64,000 nucleotides of DNA from Parafrankia elaeagni (GTDB taxonomy: Bacteria > Actinomycetota > Actinomycetes > Frankiales > Frankiaceae). The position numbers were made by a program, and so were the translations under genes. Below, piece after piece: positions 34,459-42,385 of the stretch (position 1 is its first letter; every line of letters starts with the position of its first letter). The stretch covers positions 124,800 to 188,799 of the forward strand of contig NZ_KB893761.1 in the NCBI RefSeq assembly GCF_000374165.1. The letters are read 5' to 3'. The notes beneath the pieces are model-generated. The model did no database searches. It was not told where the DNA came from and worked only from the letters and a program-made list of their open reading frames with translations.

Positions 34459-35808
34459 ATGTTCATGCGAGCGAGAGCGCTCGTCGCCGGGGTTGTGCTG
34501 TCGTCTCTGGCGCTTGTCGCCTGCGGCAGCCGCGCGGGTGATTCAGATCAGTCGTCGAACGGTTCGCCGACCGGCGGCACGTCGGCCAACACCGCATCGG
34601 ACACGGGCGTGACACCGACCGAGATCAAGGTCGGCACGATCGTCGGTATGAGCGGTGGCCTGGGCCCGGACACGTTCTCGGCGTCCTTGTACGGGGCGCG
34701 CGCCTACTTCAAGGCGCTGAACGCCCGCGGTGGTGTCAACGGGCGCATGGTCAACCTGGTGTCCTGCGACGACAAGAGCACCGGTGACGACAACGTCGCC
34801 TGTGCCCACGAGCTGGTCGACGACGAGAAGGTCTTCGCGCTGGCCGGTGTGACGGCGTTCGACTACGCCGGTGCCCAGTACATCGACGCGGAGGGTGTGC
34901 CGGACATCGGCGGCCAGCCGGTCTCGACGCAGTACGACCAGTACGAGCACCTGTACTCGATCTACGGCAGCGACTACCCGCGTGACGGCCGCCGGCCGGG
35001 CTTCGACGGGCAGCTGTACGCCGGCACCGAGAACTACCGCTGGTTCAAGGAGAAGCTCGGCGCCCAGGTCGCGGGTGTGGTCTCCTACAACATCGCGCAG
35101 TCGCAGCGGTACGCGACGGTGATCGCCGACGGGCTGCGTGCCGAGGGATACCAGGTCATCGAGGAGCAGATCAACCTCAGCGCCCCGAACTGGGCCGCGG
35201 CCGCGCAGAACATGAAGAACCGCGGGGTCCAGATCGTGTTCGACGCGATGGAGGACACCGGCAACAGCCAGCTCTGCTCGGCCATGGAGCAGCAGGGCCT
35301 GAACCTGCAGGCCAAGGTGACCACCTCGCAGGGCATGTCGAGCACCCTCGGCCAGCTCTACGCCAACTCGCCGAAGTGCCGCAACACTGTCTACGCGACG
35401 ACCCAGTCGGCGACCTTCTCCGACGAGTCGATCCCGGCGGTCAAGGAGTTCCGGGACGCCGTCGCGACGCACGAGCCGGACCGTGTCGACAAGATGAACC
35501 AGTGGATGCTCGAGGGCTACGCGTCCGCGCAGTGGCTGACCGACGCGATGGAGTCCTGCGGTGCCGACCTGACCCGCAGCTGCGTCGAGGAGTACATGAA
35601 CCGCGACGAGCCCTACGACGGCCACGGCCTGCTGACCGCGCGCGACTTCGTGAAGGATGAGCAGCCGCCGGCCGAGCTGCGGAACTGCCTCAACGTGGCC
35701 CGCTGGCAGGACACCGCGAACGGCGGCCGGGGCGGCTGGGTCACCGAGGGCGGCGACATGAACGCCAACTGCTTCACCGTGCGGAACCTTCCGTACCCGG
35801 CGGCCTGA
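34459..35808 (+). CDS. Branched-chain-amino-acid-type ABC substrate-binding lipoprotein
   Basis: LivK-like periplasmic-binding-fold protein. The signal peptide ends in a lipobox (LALVACGS), followed by a Ser/Thr/Gly linker and the mature domain beginning TPTEIKVGTIVGMSGGLGPD with FKALNARGGVNGRMV. Many paired Cys in the mature part (VSCDDK, NVACAHE, LCSAM, SPKCRN, ESCGAD, RSCVEE, RNCLN, NANCF) suggest disulfides outside the membrane. ATG 34459 follows AGAGGAG; ATG 34465 is also possible. It converges with the livF-livG-livHM genes, which are its probable partners. Ligand unknown. Confidence 0.9.
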   Translation: MFMRARALVAGVVLSSLALVACGSRAGDSDQSSNGSPTGGTSANTASDTGVTPTEIKVGTIVGMSGGLGPDTFSASLYGARAYFKALNARGGVNGRMVNLVSCDDKSTGDDNVACAHELVDDEKVFALAGVTAFDYAGAQYIDAEGVPDIGGQPVSTQYDQYEHLYSIYGSDYPRDGRRPGFDGQLYAGTENYRWFKEKLGAQVAGVVSYNIAQSQRYATVIADGLRAEGYQVIEEQINLSAPNWAAAAQNMKNRGVQIVFDAMEDTGNSQLCSAMEQQGLNLQAKVTTSQGMSSTLGQLYANSPKCRNTVYATTQSATFSDESIPAVKEFRDAVATHEPDRVDKMNQWMLEGYASAQWLTDAMESCGADLTRSCVEEYMNRDEPYDGHGLLTARDFVKDEQPPAELRNCLNVARWQDTANGGRGGWVTEGGDMNANCFTVRNLPYPAA

Positions 35809-35844
35809 GCCGACGGGAGCGGCGCGTAACACGCGCAGAACGGC

Positions 35845-35878
35845 GAACGCCGCGTGGCCCTCGGGCCACGCGGCGTTC
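35845..35878. terminator. Strong GC-rich hairpin between convergent genes
   Basis: GAACGCCGCGTGGCCC (35845-35860) pairs perfectly with GGGCCACGCGGCGTTC (35863-35878). It lies 37 bases after the binding-protein stop and about 85 bases beyond the stop of livF on the other strand, so it can serve both directions. There is no U-tract, which is usual for actinobacterial terminators. Confidence 0.85.
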
Positions 35879-35962
35879 GTGCTGCCGGTGTCGTGTCGCT
35901 GTGTCGGCGCCTGGTCCGGTCGCGGTCGGGCTCCGGCGCGATGCTGTCAGGAGTGAGTGCTG

Positions 35963-36802
35963 TCAGGAGTGAGTGCCGGCGGCCAGCAGCTCGCTGGCAC
36001 CGAGCTCCGCCGGGGTGCCGGCGAAGGTGATCTCGCCGCGGTGCAGCACGTACACCATGTCGGCCAGGGCGAGCGCCTCCTCGGTGTACTGGTCGGCGAG
36101 GATCACCGTGGTTCCCGCGTCGGCGACCGTCCCGAGCCAGGCGAAGAGCTCACCGGCGACCTTCGGGGACAGCCCGAGCGAGAGCTCGTCCACCATGAGC
36201 ACCGACGGGCGCGCGAGCAGGGCACGGGCCAGGGCCAGCATCCGCCGCTCGCCGCCGGACATGGAGCCGGCCCGCTGGTTCAGACGCTCCTGCAGCCGGG
36301 GGAACGCCTCCAGAGCGGGGGTGATGTCCGGGTGGCCGCTGGCCTCGGCGATGACCTGCAGGTTGTCGCGGACGGACAGCGTCGCGAACACGGCCCGCTC
36401 GTCCGGGACGAGCATCAGGCCGCGCTTCGCCCGGTTCGTCGTGGTCATCTTCGTGATCTGCTCGCCGCGCCAGCTCAGCGTGCCGCCGCGCAGCGGGATG
36501 AGGCCGGCGAGGACGCGCAGGGTGGTGCTCTTGCCCGCGCCGTTCGCACCGAGCAGCGCCGTGACCGCCCCGGACGGGATGGCCATCGTGATCCCGTGCA
36601 GGACCTCGATGGTGCGGTAGCCCGCGCGGGCGCCGTCCAGGAGCAGCTCGACGGCGGGCAGGTCACCCGTGCTGGCGGCACCGCTGCTGCCGTCGTCGAC
36701 GGCGGGCGGGGCGGAGCCGGTGGCGGAGTGCGCGGCGGCGTTGTCGTCGGCGTGGTTGCCGGAGGTCGAGGTCACCCGGTTCTCCAGGGGCGTGCCGCTC
36801 AT
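35963..36802 (-). CDS. livF: Branched-chain-type ABC ATPase, LivF-like
   Basis: Importer ATPase, 279 residues. After a 50-residue disordered N terminus come LLLDGARAGYRTIEVLHGI, Walker A GANGAGKST, the LivF-type Q-loop region GLMLVPDERAVFATL, signature MSGGERRMLALARAL, Walker B VLMVDELSLGLSP and LADQYTEEAL. ATG 36802 overlaps the livG stop. The TCA stop is part of the repeated TGTCAGGAGTGAGTGC at 35944-35975. Confidence 0.92.
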   Translation of the reverse strand: MSGTPLENRVTSTSGNHADDNAAAHSATGSAPPAVDDGSSGAASTGDLPAVELLLDGARAGYRTIEVLHGITMAIPSGAVTALLGANGAGKSTTLRVLAGLIPLRGGTLSWRGEQITKMTTTNRAKRGLMLVPDERAVFATLSVRDNLQVIAEASGHPDITPALEAFPRLQERLNQRAGSMSGGERRMLALARALLARPSVLMVDELSLGLSPKVAGELFAWLGTVADAGTTVILADQYTEEALALADMVYVLHRGEITFAGTPAELGASELLAAGTHS

Positions 36803-37656
36803 CGGGCGGCCGGGAAGGCAGGCTGGGGAAGCGGGGGCGAAATCCCGTTCGGCGGCGAGACCCCGCCCGGGGGTGGCGCGCTGGTCGACTTCGAGGCCAG
36901 CGGGCCCTGGGCCAGGTAGACCGACCGCACGGTCGGGTCGCTGCGCACCACGTCGGGGGCGCCTTCGGCGACCACCCGGCCGCCGACCATCGCGTACACC
37001 CGGTCGACGACCGCGAACACGAGGTCCACGTCGTGGTCGACGAGCAGGATCGCCACGCCCTCGTCGGCGATCCTGCGCACCAGTGCCGAGAACCTGTCGG
37101 TCTCGGCGGCGTCCAGGCCGCTCGCGGGCTCGTCCAGGAGCAGGACGTCCGGGCGCGCGCACAGGGCACGGGCGAACTCGACGAGCCGCAGCGCACCGGT
37201 CGGCAGGGTGCCGGCGACGGCCTCGCGGATGTCCGCCAGCTCCAGCGAGTCGAGGACCTCGTCGACGACGGCCAGGGCACTGGCGCGCCCGCGCGCCTTC
37301 AGCCCGAGCAGCCCACCGGCGTAGTCGCGGCGCCGGTTCTCCGCGGCGACCAGCAGGTTGTCGGCCACGGTGAGACTGGGGAACAAGGACGGCACCTGGA
37401 AGGTCTGCACCAGCCCGCGCCGGGAGCGGGCGTCCGGACTCATCCGGGTGATGTCGCGCTGGCCGAGCAGCACCTTGCCGCCGTCCGGCTGCTCCACACC
37501 GGTGAGCAGACTGAACAGTGTCGACTTCCCGGCGCCGTTCGGGCCGATGAGGCCGGTGATCTGGCCTCTCGGGACGTCCATGCTGACGTTCTCGACGGCG
37601 GTCAGCCCGCCGTAGCGGCGGACGAGGTCACGTGCCCGCAGGTCGTTGCGGCTCAT
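36799..37656 (-). CDS. livG: Branched-chain-type ABC ATPase, LivG-like
   Basis: Importer ATPase, 285 residues: YGGLTAVENVSMDVPRGQI, Walker A GPNGAGKST, RRGLVQTFQVPSLFPSLTV, Walker B VLLLDEPASGLD, VDHDVDLVFAVVDRV. The signature motif is atypical (LPTGALRLVEFARAL instead of LSxGQ), a variant I associate with actinobacterial LivG proteins. A Pro-rich tail ends the chain. ATG 37656 shares one base with the upstream stop. Confidence 0.92.
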   Translation of the reverse strand: MSRNDLRARDLVRRYGGLTAVENVSMDVPRGQITGLIGPNGAGKSTLFSLLTGVEQPDGGKVLLGQRDITRMSPDARSRRGLVQTFQVPSLFPSLTVADNLLVAAENRRRDYAGGLLGLKARGRASALAVVDEVLDSLELADIREAVAGTLPTGALRLVEFARALCARPDVLLLDEPASGLDAAETDRFSALVRRIADEGVAILLVDHDVDLVFAVVDRVYAMVGGRVVAEGAPDVVRSDPTVRSVYLAQGPLASKSTSAPPPGGVSPPNGISPPLPQPAFPAAR

Positions 37657-39881
37657 CAGACACCTCTCTCGACCGGGAGGCCGGGCAGGCGCTGGAGGTG
37701 CCCGGCGCGGTTCTGGCCGTCGGTGGAGCCGTCCGCCGCGGCCCGCATGCTGGGCAGTGCCTCCAGAGCCAGACCGCTGCGGGCGGTGTGGGTGGCGACC
37801 GCGGTGAGCAGTGCCTCCCCGAAAGCCGTCGGGGCGGGTGCCCCGGCGGGAAGCACGACGCGGACGGCGCTGCCCGCGGCGCCCGCCCCCCCCGCGCGGC
37901 CCGCGCCGCCCGAGCTCGCGGCGACGCCGGCTCCGGTCAGCCGGCTGGCCGCGGCGCGGTCGGTGTGCGGCGACGGGACGAACTCGTCCGCCAGCACCCG
38001 CGCGACCCACGCGATGCCACCGCGGACGGCGGACATGAGGCCGCCCGGCATCCAGCCGAGCGCGAGCGCGAGGATGCCGACGGCCAGGATCGACGAGCCC
38101 GCCGGGGCGAGCACGTCGATGGCGACGATGAAGCCCGCCGCGATGATGGCGCCGGCGGCGCTGTCCGCGCCGAAGACGATCACTGCGGTGAACCACAGCA
38201 GGCTCTGCAGCGGTGCGAAGTCGTCGGTGGCGAACGACGACGCGCTGAAGGTGATCAGCCCGCCGCCGAGGGCGGCCACCACCGAGGAGATGGTGAACGC
38301 CAGCAGCTTGAGGTTGCGGACGTCGACACCCACGGCCGCGGCGCCCTCGGTGTGGTCTCGCACCGCCAGCAGCGCTCGGCCGAGCCGGCCGTGGTGCAGG
38401 TTGCGCACGACCAGCAGGCCGATGGCGAGGCAGACCAGCTCGAAGAAGTAGAAGGCCTTGTCGTTCAGCTCGGCGCCGAACAGGGTCAGCGGGTCGACGT
38501 ACAGGCCGGAGGCGAAGTCGGGCTGCTCGAAGACGAACCGGCTCACGACCGCGCCGACGGCGAAGGTCGTCAGCGCCAGGGTCAGGCCGCGCCGGCGGAT
38601 CGCGGGCCAGCCGGTGATCAGCCCGATCGGCGCCACCATCAGTGCGCCGAGGAACATCGCCCAGATGCCGGGGATCTCCGGCAGCCCGAAGAAGTCGCCG
38701 TTGGCGAGTTTCAGGGTGAACAGCGCGCCCAGGCCGGCGTACCCGGCGACGCCGAGGGAGAGCTGGCCGCTGTACCCGGTCAGGATCACCAGTGACAGGA
38801 AGACCAGGGCCAGCGCCGGGACCATGAACGCCGAGCGCAGGTCGGCCGGGGCGAAGGTCAGGGGCGCCAGCAGCAGCGCGGCCCCGCCCAGCTTCCCGAG
38901 GATGTCCCGGCGGGCCTCATGCCGGCTGACCGGGCCGGACGGAGGCGCGCCGCGGCTGGAGAAGCTCCCGGTGGCGCCCGAGTCACCGTTGCCGAGCTCC
39001 CGCAGTTTCGGCACGACGAGGAGCAGAACCAGCAGCGCGACGATGAACAGGTTCGACTGCAGGACGGTGAAGATCGTCCCGAGGTCGCCGTCGAAGGTGA
39101 ACTGCTTGAGCTCGCTCTGCGCGACGGCGATCCCGAGCGCGGTCAGCACGGCGACCGGCAGGCTCGCCAGCCGGGCGGCGACGACGACCGCGAAGGTCTC
39201 CAGGACGAGCAGTGTGAGCCCGTACGGGTTGAGCCGGAACTGCGGTGCCAGCAGGATGCCGGTGAGCCCGGCCAACGTGGTGCCGAGCGCCCAACCGGCC
39301 GCGGCCACCTTGTCGGCGGGCACCCCGGAGAGCTCGGCGAGCTGCCGGTCGTCGACCACGGCGCGGACCTGACGGCCGAACCGGGTCTTCGCGGCCAGCA
39401 GGCCGAGGACCACGCAGAAGACGACGACCAGGGCGAGCTCGGCGAGGGCGTCCACCCCCACCCGGGTGTCGCCGAGGAGAGTGACGGACTCCCGCGGGAA
39501 GATGCTCGGCGCGTCGGTCCGGCTGCCCAGGCCCCAGATACCGGCGGTCATGCCGAGCGTCAGCACCAGGACGCCGAGGCTCGCGACCAGCGATTCGGCG
39601 GCTGAGGCGCGCCGCCGGGCGAGCGGGCGGAAGACGAGGCGTTCCAGCAGAAGGCCGATGCCGGGGGAGAGCACCGCGAGCGCGATGATCGCGGCCAGCC
39701 AGACCGGCAGCCCCCACTCGACGACCATCTCGCGGAAGACATAGGCCACCAGGGTGGCGATGCCGCCCTGGGCGAAGTTCAGAACGCCGTTGGTCCGGTA
39801 GGTGACCAGCACACCAATGCCGGACAGAGCGGCGATCGCGCCGAGGGAGATACCGGTCAGCGCAAGATCGATACTGGTCAT
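37656..39881 (-). CDS. LivH-LivM fusion permease
   Basis: One 741-residue chain with both branched-chain permeases. Residues 1-295 are LivH-like (TGISLGAIAALSGIGVLVTY, TNGVLNFAQGGIATLVAYV, AVVDDRQLAELSGV). After a 35-residue hydrophilic linker, residues 330-640 are LivM-like (ILTGYSGQLSLGVAGYAGLG, RRRGLTLALTTFAVGAVV, VRDHTEGAAAVGVDVRNLKL). A Gly/Ala-rich cytoplasmic tail of about 100 residues follows. LivH and LivM are usually separate genes. First gene of the coupled livHM-livG-livF operon. Confidence 0.92.
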   Translation of the reverse strand: MTSIDLALTGISLGAIAALSGIGVLVTYRTNGVLNFAQGGIATLVAYVFREMVVEWGLPVWLAAIIALAVLSPGIGLLLERLVFRPLARRRASAAESLVASLGVLVLTLGMTAGIWGLGSRTDAPSIFPRESVTLLGDTRVGVDALAELALVVVFCVVLGLLAAKTRFGRQVRAVVDDRQLAELSGVPADKVAAAGWALGTTLAGLTGILLAPQFRLNPYGLTLLVLETFAVVVAARLASLPVAVLTALGIAVAQSELKQFTFDGDLGTIFTVLQSNLFIVALLVLLLVVPKLRELGNGDSGATGSFSSRGAPPSGPVSRHEARRDILGKLGGAALLLAPLTFAPADLRSAFMVPALALVFLSLVILTGYSGQLSLGVAGYAGLGALFTLKLANGDFFGLPEIPGIWAMFLGALMVAPIGLITGWPAIRRRGLTLALTTFAVGAVVSRFVFEQPDFASGLYVDPLTLFGAELNDKAFYFFELVCLAIGLLVVRNLHHGRLGRALLAVRDHTEGAAAVGVDVRNLKLLAFTISSVVAALGGGLITFSASSFATDDFAPLQSLLWFTAVIVFGADSAAGAIIAAGFIVAIDVLAPAGSSILAVGILALALGWMPGGLMSAVRGGIAWVARVLADEFVPSPHTDRAAASRLTGAGVAASSGGAGRAGGAGAAGSAVRVVLPAGAPAPTAFGEALLTAVATHTARSGLALEALPSMRAAADGSTDGQNRAGHLQRLPGLPVERGV

Positions 39882-39969
39882 CCGGTCACTCCGCGGATGG
39901 TCGCGGGAACGGGGCGGTCAACGGGCCCGTGCCCCTGTCGACGGTGCCCATCGCCTCTGCCGGACCCGC

Positions 39970-40431
39970 TCAGAACCGCTGGCCGGACACGGCGGCGGCG
40001 TTGGCCTGCCCCGTGACCGGGTGACCCTGCACGCTGTGGCCCGGCCCCCCGTGGCCGGGAGCGGCCTGGGTGCTCGGAGCACCCGCGCGGTCCGCGTCGG
40101 CCGCACCGCTGGCCGCCGCGGCGATGATCAGGGTGTGCAGGTCGTCCATCTGGCTGGCGAGCCGGCTCTGGGTCGCCTGGGTGGCATCCACCCGGTCGGC
40201 GACCAGCAGCGCGCAGCCCACCAGGACCAGTGCCAGCCCGCCGAAGCCGCCGGACACCACGTACGGCAGCTGGTAGGCGACTTCGGTCTCCTTGGAGACA
40301 CCCAGGTAGCAGCCGAGGAGAAGGACTCCGCCTGCTGCCGCGACCACCCACCCCCGCAGCGCTCGCACGACATCGACGACGAGGCGCGACGTCGGTCGCG
40401 CTCCGGCGGCGGCAGCGGTCTGCTCGTCCAC
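39970..40431 (-). CDS. Small two-helix membrane protein upstream of the liv operon
   Basis: A 153-residue hypothetical protein. Two membrane segments, GWVVAAAGGVLLLGCYLGV (about 27-45) and SGGFGGLALVLVGCALLVA (about 58-76), are followed by a soluble helix (TQSRLASQMDDLHTLIIAAA) and a His/Gly/Gln-rich tail. GTG 40431 has GGGGGAG six bases upstream. The gene lies 88 bases ahead of the permease fusion on the same strand and may be transcribed with it. Family not recognised. Confidence 0.7.
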   Translation of the reverse strand: MDEQTAAAAGARPTSRLVVDVVRALRGWVVAAAGGVLLLGCYLGVSKETEVAYQLPYVVSGGFGGLALVLVGCALLVADRVDATQATQSRLASQMDDLHTLIIAAAASGAADADRAGAPSTQAAPGHGGPGHSVQGHPVTGQANAAAVSGQRF

Positions 40432-40585
40432 TTTCGTCTCCCCCAAGGAGCGTGTCGGCTGTGCCCATCGCCGCGATGCGCCACGGGGCACGTCGAGCGT
40501 GCCCCGCTGTGCAACGGATCCCCGACGACAGCCGCCAGATTAGTGTGCGGAGCTCACCAGGTGGAGTGTCAGGTTGCCGCGAGGG

Positions 40586-40615
40586 CTGTTCCCGGCAGGG
40601 CGTTGCCGGGAACAG
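40586..40615. terminator. Perfect 12-bp hairpin
   Basis: CTGTTCCCGGCA (40586-40597) and TGCCGGGAACAG (40604-40615) pair fully around a six-base loop. There is no U-tract. It may end the minus-strand gene at 40795-41292 or sit in the leader of the membrane-protein/liv operon. Confidence 0.65.
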
Positions 40616-40715
40616 GACATCCGTACGGATGCCTCTCTGGGAGGATATGACCTGCTTTAAAAGGACTTTCGGGGCGTGTCGTCTCAGGTGCGTGTCGGCA
40701 ACCGGTCACCGTCTG

Positions 40716-40738
40716 TTGGACAGATTTTTTCTGTCCAA
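40716..40738. promoter_or_regulatory. AT-rich dyad TTGGACAGA-T5-TCTGTCCAA
   Basis: A perfect 9-bp inverted repeat around TTTTT, only 57 bases after the stop of the 40795-41292 gene. It could be an operator for a dimeric regulator or a terminator stem with a T-rich loop. The low GC content is unusual locally. Confidence 0.5.
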
Positions 40739-40794
40739 TGACGATCTGCCAACCGTCGGTGGTGAAGACCACCGGAAAGTGGTGGTGGCCCGTG

Positions 40795-41292
40795 TCAGGC
40801 CTCGGCGCGCCCCGCCTCTGCCCGCCGGCTGCTTCCGGTGAGCCCGCGCACCGCCTGGAACTCGTCGACCGCCCGGAACTCGTCGACCTGCTCGAGCTCG
40901 TCCAGCTCGCTGGGCTGCCGGGGGCGCGGCGGCGCGAACACCGGTGCGGAGACCGCGGCGCAGCGCCCGTCGGTGAGCGGGTCGCCGTACGCCTGGCCGC
41001 TGTCAGCCCGGGCTGTGCGGGGAGCGGGGACGACCGGCTCGCAGTGCTCGGCCCACACCCGGCGCCGGCCCGCGGTGGCGCGGTCCTCCACTTCCAGCGG
41101 GGTCGGCACGCCGTGCAGCACGGCCTGCAGGTGCGCCCACTCATGGGCGCGATCCCAGCTCGGGAACGACCCGAGGTGTTCGCCCTCGTAGTCGTAGACG
41201 TGGAAAGGACGGCCCACCTGCTCCCCTCTCCCCGGGGGGAGGACGCGGCCACCCGGCAGCGTGCTCCCGCTGATCAGTTTCGGTCGGTTCAT
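40795..41292 (-). CDS. Hypothetical protein
   Basis: A 165-residue soluble protein. The folded part is near the N terminus: RPFHVYDYEGEHLGSFPSWD then RAHEWAHLQAVLHGVPTPLEVED, which reads like a small alpha/beta domain. The rest is disordered, Glu/Ala/Pro-rich. Protein-like composition and GC3 pattern support translation. I do not recognise the family. Confidence 0.6.
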   Translation of the reverse strand: MNRPKLISGSTLPGGRVLPPGRGEQVGRPFHVYDYEGEHLGSFPSWDRAHEWAHLQAVLHGVPTPLEVEDRATAGRRRVWAEHCEPVVPAPRTARADSGQAYGDPLTDGRCAAVSAPVFAPPRPRQPSELDELEQVDEFRAVDEFQAVRGLTGSSRRAEAGRAEA

Positions 41293-41385
41293 CGTGTCAC
41301 GCCGGCCCGGAGCCGATCGGGCATACCGGTGAAACCCGCGCCGGAATTCGGTCGGGTCGGCGTTTCCACGGGTGTGACGGGTGTG

Positions 41386-42375
41386 TCAGGACACGATCGG
41401 GACGTCGCTGCGGCCTGCCGCGACCGCTTCGAGCACGGCCGTCGACCGCCAGGCGTCCTCGACGATCTTCTCGATCGTCGAGGACGGTGAGTTCCAGCCC
41501 AGGTCGGCGCGGATTCGCCGGCTGTCGGCGATCAGCGCCCGCGGCTCGGGCACCGCCGGCAGCGTCACCCGGGGCAGGTCGCGCCCGGTCACGCCTTCCA
41601 CGGTCGTCAGCACGTCGGACACGCTCACTCCGACGCCGGATCCGACGTTGTAGACCGTGCAGCGGCCGGGCACGGTGGCCCGCAGCGCCGTCAGATAGGC
41701 CCGGGCCATGTCGACCACGTGCACGTACTCGCGGATCGACGCGCCGTCGCCGTTCACCCGGAAGGCGTCGCGGCGCCCGGAGGCCACCCCGAGCGCCGCC
41801 GGGATGATCCGGCTGCTGTCGCGGTCGGTGTGCGAGCCGACCGCGCCGGCAACGTTGAACGAGCGGAGCACGACGGCGCCGAGCCGGCCGGTCGACGCCT
41901 GGTAGGCCACCGCCTGTTCGGCGGCGAGCTTCGAGGCACCGTAGGGACTGGTCGGCACCGGGGTGCGGGTCTCCGGGATCGGCGAGGTGCCGGTGTCCCC
42001 GTAGACGGCGCAGCTTGAGCCGAAGACGAACCGCGGGGCGACCCCGGTCGCCCGGGTGCCCGCGTCGAGGGCGGCCAGCAGGTTGAGGGTTCCGGTGACG
42101 TTCGCGGCGTAGTACCGCAACGGTGTCTCGCGGGATTCCCGCACCCGGGTCAACGCGGCCAGATGGCACACCCCGTCGAACCCGCGGCTGACACCGGCCG
42201 CGGCGAGCTGCCGCGGGTCGAGGAGGTCCGCCTGGACCACCTCGACCATCCGCGACAGTCTCACCCGCGCCGAGGCGTCCCGGACGAGGGCGGTCACCTG
42301 GTGTCCGGCGGCTGAGAGCAGGTCGGCGGTCACACCGCCGACGAACCCGGAGGCGCCGGTGACGAGGATGCGCAC
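41386..42375 (-). CDS. NAD-dependent epimerase/dehydratase (GalE-like extended SDR)
   Basis: Nucleotide-sugar epimerase of 329 residues. Rossmann motif VTGASGFVGGVTADLL, VQADLLDPRQL, CHLAALTRV, catalytic Ser-Tyr-Lys as FGSSCAVYGD and SPYGASKLAAEQ, and IREYVHVVDMARAYL, the GalE-type sugar-binding segment. GTG 42375 starts one codon-length beyond the XRE gene's stop (42386), so they are probably co-transcribed. UDP-glucose/galactose is the best guess for substrate; specificity is unproven. Confidence 0.88.
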   Translation of the reverse strand: MRILVTGASGFVGGVTADLLSAAGHQVTALVRDASARVRLSRMVEVVQADLLDPRQLAAAGVSRGFDGVCHLAALTRVRESRETPLRYYAANVTGTLNLLAALDAGTRATGVAPRFVFGSSCAVYGDTGTSPIPETRTPVPTSPYGASKLAAEQAVAYQASTGRLGAVVLRSFNVAGAVGSHTDRDSSRIIPAALGVASGRRDAFRVNGDGASIREYVHVVDMARAYLTALRATVPGRCTVYNVGSGVGVSVSDVLTTVEGVTGRDLPRVTLPAVPEPRALIADSRRIRADLGWNSPSSTIEKIVEDAWRSTAVLEAVAAGRSDVPIVS

Positions 42376-42385
42376 AGAAACCTGA

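Larger units (their letters stand above)
40432..40794. other. Intergenic region with two perfect hairpins
   Basis: About 360 bases without a gene, between two minus-strand genes. It contains a 12-bp perfect hairpin at 40586-40615 and a 9-bp perfect palindrome with a T5 loop at 40716-40738, described separately. Confidence 0.6.
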
